Below are positions 13,601 to 20,276 of a DNA stretch of 64,000 nt, in pieces. The translations under genes and the position numbers were made by a program. This DNA comes from Giardia muris. Lineage: Eukaryota; Fornicata; Diplomonadida; Hexamitidae. Under the pieces are notes generated by a model. It had not been told where the DNA came from and did not search any database. It saw only the letters and a program-made list of their open reading frames with translations. The stretch is taken from NCBI GenBank assembly GCA_006247105.1, contig CM016925.1, positions 2,232,001 to 2,296,000 on the forward strand. Direction: 5' to 3'. Every line of letters begins with the position of its first letter. Position 1 is the stretch's first letter.

Positions 13601-15287
13601 TAGTGGTGAAACTGAACCTTCTGAGGCATCTTTGGAGGCAGAGCCTAAGGAAGAGGTGATTGAAGAGGCCCCTTCAGATGAAGATGGGTTGCACGAGGAT
13701 GATCAAGCAGTTCCTATTGGTACAGATGAATCTACTCAGACTTCACAAGATGGTTCTGAAGATCATAAGAAAGCTGCGGAGGCGATCCCATACGATATGC
13801 AAGAAGACTCGCAAGAAGGTAGCAATATGTCTGCATCCATCTGTGACGCATCTGAGGCCGATGGGAAGACGGAGAAAGAAACTAAGAACACCGCCTGGGA
13901 TGATGTGGAAAATGCGGCGGATCAATGGGAGGCAGAGGATGGCACAGGTAGCGAAGGTGAGGGCGCGCCGAACCGAGACTTGCAAGAGGGCTGTCCTGAT
14001 CAAGCGCTGGAGGACTTCAGAAAAATATGGCAACAACGCCTCAAAGTGATAGAACAGCGAGAAGTCGCAGCAGATGCAGGCCAGATCACACAGAAATCGA
14101 CAGTTCAGTTCGATGAAGGCGCTGGGAATGCTAACGGTGCTTTAGGTTTCAGTCATACTAATATTCCCATTGACCTGCTAAGAGAACTCATTCAGGAAGA
14201 GCAACGCCCTGTAACGCAAGACGAGGAGAATAATACGAAGCCAACCAGGGATAATCAGGGTCAGGTGGATGAATCTCCTGAGGATAGTATGGAGGAACAA
14301 GAACTTGACGCAGAGTATATTGCTCTGCGTTCAGAGATGCGTTTGAACGGCACCCAAGAACAGATGTTAACGTCTGAGAATGATACGAAGGAATCTGCTT
14401 TATCATCGGCGGTGGAAGCTCTTCCCGAGGCGATGCAAACGGGTATAGCCCTCTTACCAGGCCTTCTGAAGGATGTTTCGGCAGCGGCCTTCGCTCTAGC
14501 CGAGCAGTTGCGAATCATATTAGAACCAACGACGGCATCGGATCTTCGAGGTGATTTCCGCTCCGGAAAGAAACTCAACCTCCGGCGAATTATACAGTTT
14601 ATCGCGTCGGACTTTCAGAAGGATAAGATTTGGCTTCGTCGAACCAAGCCAAGCAAGCGTACTTATCAGATCATGATCGCTATTGATGATTCCCATTCAA
14701 TGTCTGCCGTTAAGACTTATGCCCTGCAGACCATAGTCATGCTTTATACCGCCTTCCGTTTCCTAGAGGTCGGGCAGATCGGTGTCACTCGCTTTGGCAG
14801 TACATCTGAATGCGTTCTACCCTTATCCGATACATATAGTGATAGCATGATAGCACAAGCCATTGGCTCACTAAACTTCTTACAAGACCGAACGGACTTT
14901 GTACGTGTCTTGGAATCATGTTCAGATTCTCTTGAGGATGCGAAACGCCTCTCTCATGGTAATGGAACGATGCAGCTCATCTTAATAATCTCCGATGGTC
15001 GTATCCTCGAGCGCAACGGAGTCTCGCAGCGGATTAGGCAATGCCTCTCGCGTAACCAGTTGCCAATCCTCATCATACTCGACATGGATAAGCAGAGTGT
15101 CACTGATATTCAAAGCGTTCAATTTGTTCGTGAGAATGGGAAGTCCCGAGCAACTATCACTCGCTACCTCGACGACTTCCCATTCCAATGCTATGCGATC
15201 CTACGTGATCTTTCAGAGCTCCCTACAACCCTATCCACCGTCGTCCGTCACTGGATCGAGATCGTCACGGCCTTTACACGCAGTTAG
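1647..15287 (+). CDS. MDN1: Midasin, dynein-like AAA+ ribosome-assembly ATPase
   Basis: A 4546-residue protein with the full Mdn1/Rea1 layout. Midasin removes assembly factors from pre-60S ribosomes in the nucleus. Six tandem AAA+ modules each show a P-loop: near residues 25 (GPPASGRTT), 347 (GSTGIGKTT), 779 (GSTSSGKTS), 1083 (GATGAGKTT), 1472 (GDPGVGKSA) and 1782 (GSSENGKSS). Walker B-like segments such as WILIDEVNLA, WIILDELNMA and WVLLDELNLA follow in modules 2, 3 and 5. A long helical linker runs to about residue 3780, then an Asp/Glu-rich region to about 4250, then a C-terminal VWA/MIDAS domain with the metal motif DDSHS near residue 4343. Module 1 has Arg in place of the Walker A lysine. 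The gene is uninterrupted over 13.6 kb. The ATG at 1647 is the only sensible start. Confidence 0.97.
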   Translation: MLSKFDIYSSARRILAAGAPLLICGPPASGRTTLLTDLAREVGQPPPVSLHLATAHDARDLLGTYTLSDRPGEFRFNEGPLLLAARAGRWVCIEEITSVSPDALALLISIVRTRSVAVDREIITLHPDFRFIATSTSSPANLPATTRSLFYILCKPSLVPELKELLEAYCCPALATLLVLVFERLSNRIPITVADVFKWAKRLQYDADSGVLSFNHAFHNFQRIEGPCNPNILVGLLSDSARRVLIINAWEAFGLRLSPTQQGCFLEVMGTLFGVSPAILQMELHDSMPLHSRSLQQGTLTCGRVKLSLTPGFDDSPPSLAITKHLAHLMEHIASSVRAGEPVLLMGSTGIGKTTCLQALARMLRRKLYVVNMSSQTDTSDLLGGYVPVTSAQLFKTLHTTVCTLFPKYLNPDKNVQFLSELHRSYEAGDWRRLVGHARQFSSGAMSLVAKKLSKGEEDGFESRRRAFTTLDMDTLNELDRLISQVMYHLSDGEEKRPAMSFHYQEGLLLRALTRGEWILIDEVNLAPYAILDVLAQLLSATDDIALPERGFVKRHPNFRVFAAMNPGTDAGKKDLSTTLRRCFTEINVTDMTDIGDLATIVRLYLHISEADTTDPYPLLLATLYLHLKELSVTTLVTAAGGRAPVFSIRSFCRALSFADRFRHIAGLRRSLYEGFTLSFGSMLNPTSRATLHTLFLERLLEQNSDILLTPFNVCGKHNNLFYQHPTVTTVPIIKSYSLPPGPAYVPDQKADYVLTETTSGYLLMLTRAVAASLPVLLEGSTSSGKTSLIRYLARILGYKVVRINNHEHTDLAEYFGNFQPDPKTGQLSFQDGPLVTALRTGAWIILDELNMAPSEVLEALNRLLDDNKELLIPETQEIIHPAPGFMLFATQNPSGAYAGRKLLSDAFRNRFISIEFVDFSDQELKEILQQRDTSRNLAPKYIELLVQTVKNIRETLEHRRGNTLPVGTLVTLRDLFRIADRLPRDLEELAQSIFELIGERQRDPSDRALVAEIISKNLRLPFTVDGAEQAYAQRIRPIQELLAKQQWGLCKKYHTIVWTPSMTRLFALLLASVSNNEAPLLVGATGAGKTTSVELLSALLAQDLVQINLHRHTENSDFVGGLRPLRSRERTGSRLQALKEYADTSADAAAAIEHEIARLKRFLGSSLFEWEDGPLLQCMKRGSIMLLDEVSLAEDAVLERLNSVLETTRELLVAENPNMPESIRARTSFKLVATMNPAGDYGKKELSPAMRSRLTELWMPQIRDLAEVTDILQARLAGTRFEEFALATGLNHIELLTGIFRKLNEASAKGLLGNIFTISIRDLLILCEYVSMTNPSTKEELRDVILDAAALALLDGLPIRTQLGLSASCIAVRQSILAYIYSEFDQTNSPQDYDEENFGDIQVILSDEGALQFVSRGRRSRLVAEIRPGPRFDREKANSTLQNFRLDAPTTAKNACRIAKAIAFSRPILLEGDPGVGKSALISSLAQVTGHNLVRINLSEQTDLADLLGMDLPTEGRKFKWTDGPLLRAVQAGDWVLLDELNLANQSVLEGLNPLLDHRRSLYIPELLKLVVAPASFRLFGTQNPHAQGSGRRGLPQSFVSRFLNVHVSQLGPSDYHWIVSNVYPSLPEASASWIVSSMQALQQSCNVAQLGVLGGPWEINVRDLMRLCDLIVDCHLEQDVALLEHYFRILFVSRFRTLGDLTLAESLTGQALVHWELRPLCLMTDEAVTIGKTKLSRSHPAFRRVYCKDQTMSARLLTSQLPAVEATALAIQQNLCCLLVGSSENGKSSIIRFLAEMTRNPLFTIDANMAMDVSDLVGCYEQLDVSRELSELLQDLTLFFETSSKDVASISSYATEGYETLQMQLQTLSDTSHTAGNRNTLERLISDYCMGLLKLLIRSFLPEHDPNEITLLCELPIPTRISLGPQVPSEHELIRQIARLVRMCEQGPAGTFVWRDSLLIRALERGYWVEITNPNYCMPAVLDRLNSLLERGGTLDLLEQGLERTRSISIHPNFRLFFTHAPELNISRALRNRSLELCLDTLNQPINVLDLVRCVAPIVSDVPTIHAMVLCYSQLGLTGLTLLERWATLQAKLCTGTTDEKLSPEQLEDLQRTYVDCFIYSSNMEQLREERFNIFLSVRKYLEGELSLDAVHEKTELYLTHLTPEALQFLLGFDSTHHSLALLHFKRGRYSLSRSCGRVAICLGLENRVDRQQYHQSLVQLTGLPASLLSELTPDYADLLSKISKAILAKEKPDPLPQPFAPFIDIFFGGAFSPSSAFLLLFLIDLAMDASDGSLNDRVPAFFGLLEEVFPHHMTDVQKQTLRRYADNIIVEPSICALPPSLISFIRSILSSGIHIGTEKAWLSVRFALQADRITALSSPDLITFLTDVIAQVELRLSPEGDISTLICPLERREIWADLLASGFYFCCRADCPEYGSKLAFLQATFQHVSKKQVHQMNELLSYVSNRDLGTALTQAEHLISLLRGCTIIARVSETLAGWGGVAPSLISCLFRALSLYDRNSLGPIRLYRGALVHSIGAMIRASQHLPAALSDHLQSSVTSIFNALTQQPATLLSWVDTTVCKLNVAMTRLLCTALGVDYVDPTFGNVLDLIQNPNPLLEKFGDLCKKTSFQRNDLPAATLILSSFTLFLLTSPIGQRDPVVTASYRRCMHLRMLELLSMLFTDIELHALSVDGAVVTNLSKDPLFSYLMSLRDLHQTALEECEQGLLPRNEDATSFFDQLGLILEPIIGYDTLICDFVRDCLSISGGMLDPTHTAPLEATEAHISRTLSTLLPNLLDLSSHSKHFLDITLPIATSLAGLRVGISALVAILPRPTTKTSAGTLIGIAKRIFVGTDDEFLATLYFDSFIRQFKTTAFISDRLLSTLAASLLNFSDDKLLLSAILTPTRLASLAAQAETAEAEGYRRYLEDHSLFRTRLQSSTAEGASDEEELQTQINALFPRHSTFFTEERRERPIYTRDLASYRSAETTNYATTADAIVFLGHCLLYLYGRTPHDFNYILQRQVRHNTRETLFLELTDRALALSDDFLDTVANLQALPTMAIGLADVSKMLQSHAPNVEYAMLKTGKTRRSIRCRDIYRTPYPYEAKQFCSGLLADIHARATRTLEFWPENPLLLEIKDICKRIGALSIVEDPLIVFLSGAEVLITRLEVWDKNTPREYKFIGSAAKKDESLTVALRTLIVMWRRIELMSWNDLFDSIQRQFTSTALTYWPELLVGCLTHQRGVLDGSADSSQFYSEMRDFLLTSPLGEFATRRHILQSISCLLSSLPEMHYKSFCLTSDLLKSLCDELDDFSIYMVSAFENRSKEVRQKFNDQIRIFEWDERSTFVAKVSTDKSHKLCTTLLREYTEVLQFNTRALYVEHSSRLDRLTANMVVRKIEQMPQGLGHIFNRLNYCVESLHFARQSSEKQTKNEKMRILADVLAVVREVLGVSDNNQSLPQARDAYLLTSLQSENVGNVVALIDEFTDAMANRSSEIEQATADQISWAVKHVFLRLWSLGRIHRFLSEIGTSHQSISTRGAEFVVASQVSFQEAMTSVKNWAITTLKIQKNLQTYLTRLPSASIKDSAIGSSQLIENALNIREGISILSARLILHLETDLPLAWTTHYQVIVDLVNLIKVQLDLLKNGTEVINDELLRIPFLEEIERLTSEVIAGITTLQEQSNIINRLSVHTITPPSTPLAPYSSTETISDIIHGGEDFIDAYTEIYAKHVCTELSTLQKPCRIVLSPWHPEDICLATNELSRVADAFAAYTYPLISGAIALLRTGFHVLIEEEEEELQEDNQTGLGLGSGTGDKDVSKEAAKELCEDDLIGQKDENDPQETSDQKDNEGIDMENDFGGLSESIHEEGEEQEDNDKEEEDELDREMGDEQGDAVNERKYNKDENTAPECSDSQKDDAQNSCADDLGNRQEDEEDPGRSNNSKDDNGEPSAEPEESQVDASNKNIPDENSINSIEITGDTSDNDEDSGETEPSEASLEAEPKEEVIEEAPSDEDGLHEDDQAVPIGTDESTQTSQDGSEDHKKAAEAIPYDMQEDSQEGSNMSASICDASEADGKTEKETKNTAWDDVENAADQWEAEDGTGSEGEGAPNRDLQEGCPDQALEDFRKIWQQRLKVIEQREVAADAGQITQKSTVQFDEGAGNANGALGFSHTNIPIDLLRELIQEEQRPVTQDEENNTKPTRDNQGQVDESPEDSMEEQELDAEYIALRSEMRLNGTQEQMLTSENDTKESALSSAVEALPEAMQTGIALLPGLLKDVSAAAFALAEQLRIILEPTTASDLRGDFRSGKKLNLRRIIQFIASDFQKDKIWLRRTKPSKRTYQIMIAIDDSHSMSAVKTYALQTIVMLYTAFRFLEVGQIGVTRFGSTSECVLPLSDTYSDSMIAQAIGSLNFLQDRTDFVRVLESCSDSLEDAKRLSHGNGTMQLILIISDGRILERNGVSQRIRQCLSRNQLPILIILDMDKQSVTDIQSVQFVRENGKSRATITRYLDDFPFQCYAILRDLSELPTTLSTVVRHWIEIVTAFTRS

Positions 15288-15294
15288 TACACTG

Positions 15295-16041
15295 TCAAGC
15301 CTTCTGTTCATCCTGCCCGACGGGAGTGGTGATAGCTGTTTCTAATAATGGGTTTGTTAAAGAAAAGACTACGTCATGAATGCTAAAGCTCACTCCCGTA
15401 CCGCTTACAAAGTTGTTGCGCACGTTCTGTAAAGCCACTTGGATATCTCCTTTGGTCTCCTTCTTTGATACACCAGTGCTTTTAGCCCAACCTTTTGCAA
15501 GTGCACGAAGAGAGGCGAGATGCAACTCCGCCTCCGTCTCCTCCTTAGGTAGGACGTCAACCGGCACAACAGGGCCACTAACCGGATCTGGTAGAATCTC
15601 CTCTTCTTCAGTCGTTTCGGACTCGCTAGATACCTCTTTGGATTCCGGTTTCGCTTCCGATAGAGCTCCAGTACACTTGAGTGCATCTCGAAAGGCGGCT
15701 TTCTTATCACGAATGAGTGGAATGGTCACGTGTAGGACCTGTGTAGCTGGAGTCTTAAATTGCTCCTTCTTTATCTTCTGAATCCTAGCCTTGGCAGCAT
15801 CTGAGTCCAACTGAGTAGTGGAGGTGTAGGTCACGCTCCTCTCCCCAAGAGTAATAGTGGCACTAAAAGGCTCAACAACTAGCTTGAGCTGTCGGGGATC
15901 GGCATCGAGCGGAACCGGAACCTGCAGCCGTACGGCCTCGGGCCCGCGCACGGCGCTCATGCAGACGCGCTCCGACTCTATGAAGTCCCCGTAGTCCATG
16001 GCCTGGACATATAAGACTTGCATCTCAAGTGTGATGGACAT
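15295..16041 (-). CDS. Protein of unknown function, possible CS/PIH-like beta domain
   Basis: A 248-residue protein. Residues 30-75 read as alternating beta strands (RLQVPVPLDADPRQLKLVVE, then TITLGER) and residues 95-115 again as a strand with a VLHVTIPL segment, a pattern that recalls CS (p23-like) or PIH1-type domains of Hsp90/R2TP co-chaperones. Residues 130-165 are Ser/Glu-rich and probably disordered. No motif is decisive, so function is unassigned. It is convergent with midasin (7 bp between stops) and divergent from the eIF2B-like gene with only 5 bp between the start codons. A second ATG six codons downstream is an alternative start. Confidence 0.7.
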   Translation of the reverse strand: MSITLEMQVLYVQAMDYGDFIESERVCMSAVRGPEAVRLQVPVPLDADPRQLKLVVEPFSATITLGERSVTYTSTTQLDSDAAKARIQKIKKEQFKTPATQVLHVTIPLIRDKKAAFRDALKCTGALSEAKPESKEVSSESETTEEEEILPDPVSGPVVPVDVLPKEETEAELHLASLRALAKGWAKSTGVSKKETKGDIQVALQNVRNNFVSGTGVSFSIHDVVFSLTNPLLETAITTPVGQDEQKA

Positions 16042-16046
16042 GGAAA

Positions 16047-17018
16047 ATGGCTTTTCAAGGGAAGTTCCAGAGCGCCGAGAGCGTCATCCAAAGCCTTCAG
16101 CAGCTCGTCCAGGAATATGATGGGGCAACTGGGAGTGAGATCCTACGTGCGATAGCAAATCGTACAAACCTCCTTCAATCTCAAGCGCCTCATGACATCA
16201 TTATTGGGAATATTGGACGGCGGTGTGAGATGCTGGTTCGGAGCAAGTACAAACAGCATCTTACTGGCATGCAACCCACCAGAATACTTCTCTTCGAGGA
16301 GCCAGATGAAAAAGAACCGGACATTCGTTCCGCAGATGCACATAGCATTGCCATGGCAGTGCTAACAAAGTTTGAGGAGAAGATTAAGCGTTTGGGATCG
16401 GTTGGGGGTGTATGCCATGGGTTTATCTCTCCTGGTGATACCATCATGACGGTGAGCTATGGAGTTCAAGTATTCAACCACTTTGTTGCTCTCAGGCAAA
16501 AGGGAGTTGAATTCAGTGTATTGATACCGGAGAACGAACCCTTACGGGATGGAAAGGCTCTCGCATTGACTCTCGCCAAGAGTAACATACAAACGGCCTT
16601 AATATCCGACGCCTCGATCGCTCTTCATCTAACAAAGGCTTCTTGCGTCCTATTGGAGCCCGAGCTCATTCTAGTCAACGGCGGTGCTATAGCAACATCA
16701 GGGGCTGTATTGACGGCAATGGCTGCACGAGCCATTGGGCGTCCCGTTTATTGTCTCTGTGAGATATTCCAGTTCTGTGCCGAACACGTCAACTCTGTAT
16801 CACATCTTCTAGCTTCAAGCCATCCTTGTGATGTCCTCCCCGCAGAATCAATGAAGGAATCGTTCTCCTCATTCAAGAATCTTACCATCAAAGCTCCTCT
16901 CTGGGCATATATGGAACCGGATCTCGTGACTGCTTACATCACCAGTGAGGGCACGTTTCAACCCTCCTCGATTTTCCAATTAGCCCAGCCCGCCCCATCT
17001 CGTGTAGAGTTCGTATGA
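16047..17018 (+). CDS. eIF2B alpha/beta/delta-family subunit
   Basis: A 323-residue protein matching the regulatory subunits of eIF2B, the guanine nucleotide exchange complex that recharges eIF2 for initiator tRNA delivery. The N-terminal half is helical. The C-terminal Rossmann-like half has the family signature LVNGGAIATSGAVLTAMAA (around residues 210-230), followed by RPVYCLCEIFQF, equivalent to the NGG..TG...+A..A and P..V.......F segments of eIF2B-beta and -alpha. The C-terminal PLWAYMEPDLVTAYITSEG matches the Y..PP.L+...++..G ending of the family. Which of the three homologous subunits it represents cannot be settled by eye; beta or alpha fits best. Its TGA abuts the stop codon of the convergent GTPase gene. 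Confidence 0.85.
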   Translation: MAFQGKFQSAESVIQSLQQLVQEYDGATGSEILRAIANRTNLLQSQAPHDIIIGNIGRRCEMLVRSKYKQHLTGMQPTRILLFEEPDEKEPDIRSADAHSIAMAVLTKFEEKIKRLGSVGGVCHGFISPGDTIMTVSYGVQVFNHFVALRQKGVEFSVLIPENEPLRDGKALALTLAKSNIQTALISDASIALHLTKASCVLLEPELILVNGGAIATSGAVLTAMAARAIGRPVYCLCEIFQFCAEHVNSVSHLLASSHPCDVLPAESMKESFSSFKNLTIKAPLWAYMEPDLVTAYITSEGTFQPSSIFQLAQPAPSRVEFV

Positions 17019-19217
17019 TTAACCCCATTGCAGATGTATTCTTGTCTTTGTTCTTGCGTCTGCTCTCCTTGCGTTGATGGCTTTCCGAAGCACATCCCCA
17101 TCGTTTGTCACTTCATTTCCGTCATCATAGAACTGAGTGCATGCGTTTGGTAACGTAAATTCAAGCTCGGCTTCAAAACCGATGGCGTCAAGGACTGGTA
17201 ACCGTACAATGGCACGCCAGACCGGAAGATTGGTTGCGAGTTGACTGAAGGGTTGTAAGACAGTTCCATGACGCTTGTTCATGAAGGTCTTCAAGCGTTC
17301 ACGAAGGTGTGGAATGGGTACAAGGAAAGTCGAAACCTCTATCTCAACGAGGTACATGGGCTCATAGGTCTGCACTTTAATGTCTTCGAATGCATGTTCA
17401 AGGGCGAAGAGTGGTAACTCGTATGTCGGAGGTGCTTCCACTGACGATTGGAATGAGGTAACAACAATTCGAACATCCTGAAAGTCAATTCCTCCAAAAC
17501 TATTCAGTACTTGTGAGAACGTTTGGATAAGCGAAGGAATGTGATTATTGTCGTAAAGGGAACTTCTGAGAACGTTATCAATGAGAGTGACGGTTCCGTC
17601 TGTCACGCATATAGACTTTATTGTAAGAAGAGTTGTACATTGATCAAAGATGGAAGAATCTGGAGAGAAATCATTCATAAGTGGTCCAACTTGATACCCA
17701 GTCTTCAACTTCTTAGTCCATGGAGTCAAACAAATCTCCAAAGTATATCTTGCTGATAGATCTAAATTCTTATCATCTTGAAGCATCTTCGCCACTGTTA
17801 CACGTGTAGATGATTCAATAGGTGAAAGACTAATTTGAGGAAGTAATGGAAGGATAAGAAGTGCATCAAGTTCGATTCCACGCAGGAATGTATACGCAGC
17901 AGCTAGGAAATTATTCAAGGCGTGCTCTCCAGCGGTATGGATCAAGGCGACGTGGTCATTGGCTACATCTTGTATAAGCGTAACGCCAGGGATGAAAGAG
18001 GCAAAGATACAGAGGAGAGGGATAGCCGTGGGTTGTTTCACTACCTTCAAAGACGTGTGCATTACGTAGCTATGATGCACAGTAAATGATAAGGAACGTT
18101 GATATACTTCACGAGGGATGGAAACGGCAAATACTGAGTTAGAAAGGACTCGAGGTGGAGTACAATATTCGCCGGTTCCTAAACGAAGAAGGAGCTCTGT
18201 ACCGGAGAAGTGTTGAAGGATATGGCTATTAGGAAGATCCTGAGAGGTATGGCAGAACAATAATATATCGTTGCAGTCGGAGGTGCGTGGAATCGCATAC
18301 AACGCGGTTAATCCCCGAAGTGGTGACGTTGTTGATGCCCTGGGGAAAGAGATGGGTTTAAAGGTACATACCTTCTTCGAGTTGAACGTAAGAGGAATCA
18401 GATGAGTAAGTTCAAACTCGCAGGTTTTGGAGATGATCATGGATATTGCTTTTGTAAGAGTGTTAGTCGGGTGTAAGAAGGAGATAATACCAAGGTTGAG
18501 GATAAAAGATATATGAGAGCCATCTTCTCCAAGTAACATAACCTGCGACGACTCTATACCGAAGCATGTAGCTAGTTCTCGTAGGACACTAAGGAATCTC
18601 TGTTCCACTTGTTCAGTCACATGAACTAATCCTTGAGATGATAATTGTGCAGCGCGCAATATGGTACACGTACACACGTCAACCTTTGATAAAACAAAGA
18701 GTTGTGGTGTTCCAAGAGTACGAAGATATTCATGATATAAGGTGATACCGGAAATGGTGTCACAAAGAGTAATCATTGGAAGTCGGGATAAAGTATGAAG
18801 AGATGCACGCGTTTGACTATGACCAGGTAAATCAATAAGAGTCAACTGTATCTCCTGACCTATTTCATCATGTATTAGAACCATTCGAGCATCTATGAAG
18901 AGCGTTTCACGTAGAAAGCTATTATATCGATCAATATCAGTTAGATCATATCTCGTAGTCCAAATGGTCTTACAGAAGCGTGTCTTCCCAGATTGATACG
19001 GCCCAGTGACTAAGAACGTCAAAGGGATCATCTTTGACGAAGTGTCGAGTAATGAATGTGAAGGAGGTATTAAGGTCAAATCAGTACTTCTAGCCTTAAT
19101 GGAGCTGGCGGTCTGGACCTCAAGGCCATCATCCACCTCGGGTAAGATAACGAAAGATGAGCTACTACTTGAACCGCTTGAATCGTTTGAATCGTTCGGA
19201 TCACTTGGATCACACAT
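17019..19217 (-). CDS. EF-G/EF2-like GTPase, probably Snu114 (U5 snRNP)
   Basis: A 732-residue translational-type GTPase. A Ser/Asp-rich N-terminus (residues 1-60) precedes the G domain, with P-loop GPYQSGKT near residue 74, G3 DLPGH near 127 and G4 SKVD near 175. The C-terminal quarter contains an EF-G domain V-like segment beginning EPMYLVEIEV and ending in IGFEAELEF. An N-terminal extension and an RYD segment after the P-loop resemble Snu114/EFTUD2, the U5 snRNP GTPase that regulates spliceosome activation. At 732 residues it is much shorter and more divergent than Snu114 (about 950-1000). EFL1/Ria1 (60S maturation) is the main alternative. It is divergent from the next gene with 20 bp between start codons. 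Confidence 0.7.
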   Translation of the reverse strand: MCDPSDPNDSNDSSGSSSSSSFVILPEVDDGLEVQTASSIKARSTDLTLIPPSHSLLDTSSKMIPLTFLVTGPYQSGKTRFCKTIWTTRYDLTDIDRYNSFLRETLFIDARMVLIHDEIGQEIQLTLIDLPGHSQTRASLHTLSRLPMITLCDTISGITLYHEYLRTLGTPQLFVLSKVDVCTCTILRAAQLSSQGLVHVTEQVEQRFLSVLRELATCFGIESSQVMLLGEDGSHISFILNLGIISFLHPTNTLTKAISMIISKTCEFELTHLIPLTFNSKKVCTFKPISFPRASTTSPLRGLTALYAIPRTSDCNDILLFCHTSQDLPNSHILQHFSGTELLLRLGTGEYCTPPRVLSNSVFAVSIPREVYQRSLSFTVHHSYVMHTSLKVVKQPTAIPLLCIFASFIPGVTLIQDVANDHVALIHTAGEHALNNFLAAAYTFLRGIELDALLILPLLPQISLSPIESSTRVTVAKMLQDDKNLDLSARYTLEICLTPWTKKLKTGYQVGPLMNDFSPDSSIFDQCTTLLTIKSICVTDGTVTLIDNVLRSSLYDNNHIPSLIQTFSQVLNSFGGIDFQDVRIVVTSFQSSVEAPPTYELPLFALEHAFEDIKVQTYEPMYLVEIEVSTFLVPIPHLRERLKTFMNKRHGTVLQPFSQLATNLPVWRAIVRLPVLDAIGFEAELEFTLPNACTQFYDDGNEVTNDGDVLRKAINARRADARTKTRIHLQWG

Positions 19218-19237
19218 AATGGATTTCTAAGCTAAGA

Positions 19238-19861
19238 ATGTCCAATCTCTGGTTGACACAACTCATCAGCGATTACTTGATCAAGACTATCTTCCATGTG
19301 GCGGCGATTATTGATGGTAACCAGACCTCATTGTACGCCTCTCCTTTAGGTCTTCTCTTCTATATACCTAAGCCAAGGAATCGTCAACTATATTCCCAAC
19401 TCTGGAAAGTCATTCGTGGTGGAGATGAGCTCTCCTTTTGCCTAGCCGTCACAGGACCACAAGGGACTTTACTCATTAGATTCTTGGTCCGCTTAACAGA
19501 TGAACATGCTCCAAGACGTCCATCTGGCGAGCAGGATGATATCTTACAAGCCACTACCTCTCACTGCGTCTTACTCTTCTTCAAGACTTGCATCAAGAAG
19601 ATCGAGATCATCATGATGTCTCTTCATGAGATGTGTTTGGTCTTTGTTGAAAGAAGGATTTGGGGATCCCTTGGTACTAAAACCATAATTGAACCATTAA
19701 TCACACGTCTTCCTAGACGGATACCCATCACGAAGTCCTCCGCCTCAATGGCGTCAAGACAGCCCAATACCCAGGACTTTCTCCCATTCATCCATAGCCT
19801 CCCCATCCTAGACCCACGTGGAAGCCTCAATTGTATCATCACTTGGAAGACAAGAAGATGA
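19238..19861 (+). CDS. Hypothetical protein
   Basis: A 207-residue reading frame that exactly fills the space between two minus-strand genes (20 bp from one start, 7 bp from the other stop). Residues 1-80 have a regular hydrophobic pattern with a LYASPLGLLFYIP segment; residues 110-140 are also hydrophobic (VLLFFKTCIKKIEIIMM). I see no signal peptide, clear membrane helix or recognisable motif. Support for coding comes from the fit, the clean ATG and the absence of a competing long frame, not from homology. Confidence 0.6.
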   Translation: MSNLWLTQLISDYLIKTIFHVAAIIDGNQTSLYASPLGLLFYIPKPRNRQLYSQLWKVIRGGDELSFCLAVTGPQGTLLIRFLVRLTDEHAPRRPSGEQDDILQATTSHCVLLFFKTCIKKIEIIMMSLHEMCLVFVERRIWGSLGTKTIIEPLITRLPRRIPITKSSASMASRQPNTQDFLPFIHSLPILDPRGSLNCIITWKTRR

Positions 19862-19866
19862 ACCAG

Positions 19867-19873
19867 GTTCACT
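19867..19873 (-). promoter_or_regulatory. Polyadenylation signal AGTGAAC spanning the NAC-alpha stop
   Basis: The TGA stop is the centre of AGTGAAC on the minus strand, matching the Giardia AGTRAAY consensus. Confidence 0.55.
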
Positions 19874-20261
19874 TGTCATCGCCGCTCGTCGCCGCAATGA
19901 CGGCAGATCCGATGTCCCCATGCTCACGAAGCAACTGAATGGCCTTGTCGCGATCAATACCACCTTGCTCAACGACACTAGTGATATCCTCCTCTGTAAA
20001 ACCCTCATCCATAGGGGCGTCTCCTTCCGCCCCGCCGGCGCCCGGATTGTCGATTTGCATCATCTTGATGATACGCTCTATGTCCGCAGACATGTTGGCG
20101 GCCTGAGGAACGCCGTAAAAGATGTAGGACCCGGTCTTCTTGTTAAAGTACACCTCGACGTCCTGGGAAATGACGAACTCGTCGCGCCCGCGCAGAAATG
20201 TGACCTTTGAGACGTTCTCGACCTTCTCAAGCTTTAGCTTCGTGATGAGCGCCTGTTGCAT
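19869..20261 (-). CDS. EGD2: Nascent polypeptide-associated complex subunit alpha
   Basis: A 130-residue protein with both NAC-alpha modules. Residues 8-75 form the NAC beta-barrel domain (LEKVENVSKVTFLRGRDEFV, then FNKKTGSYIFYGVPQAA). Residues 95-128 form a UBA domain (FTEEDITSVVEQGGIDRDKAIQLL). NAC binds ribosomes at the tunnel exit and shields nascent chains. The protein is shorter than animal and fungal NAC-alpha because the acidic N-terminal extension is missing. The stop codon sits inside an AGTGAAC polyadenylation signal. The start is the first ATG, 15 bp downstream of the coatomer stop on the same strand. Confidence 0.93.
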   Translation of the reverse strand: MQQALITKLKLEKVENVSKVTFLRGRDEFVISQDVEVYFNKKTGSYIFYGVPQAANMSADIERIIKMMQIDNPGAGGAEGDAPMDEGFTEEDITSVVEQGGIDRDKAIQLLREHGDIGSAVIAATSGDDK

Positions 20262-20276
20262 TTATCAATTTCGCTT

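Noticed and set aside
13138..14049. Two plus-strand frames of 173 and 129 codons inside the midasin acidic region
   Set aside because: They are Lys/Arg/Met-rich frame-shifted readings of GAx-rich codons within a continuous midasin frame.
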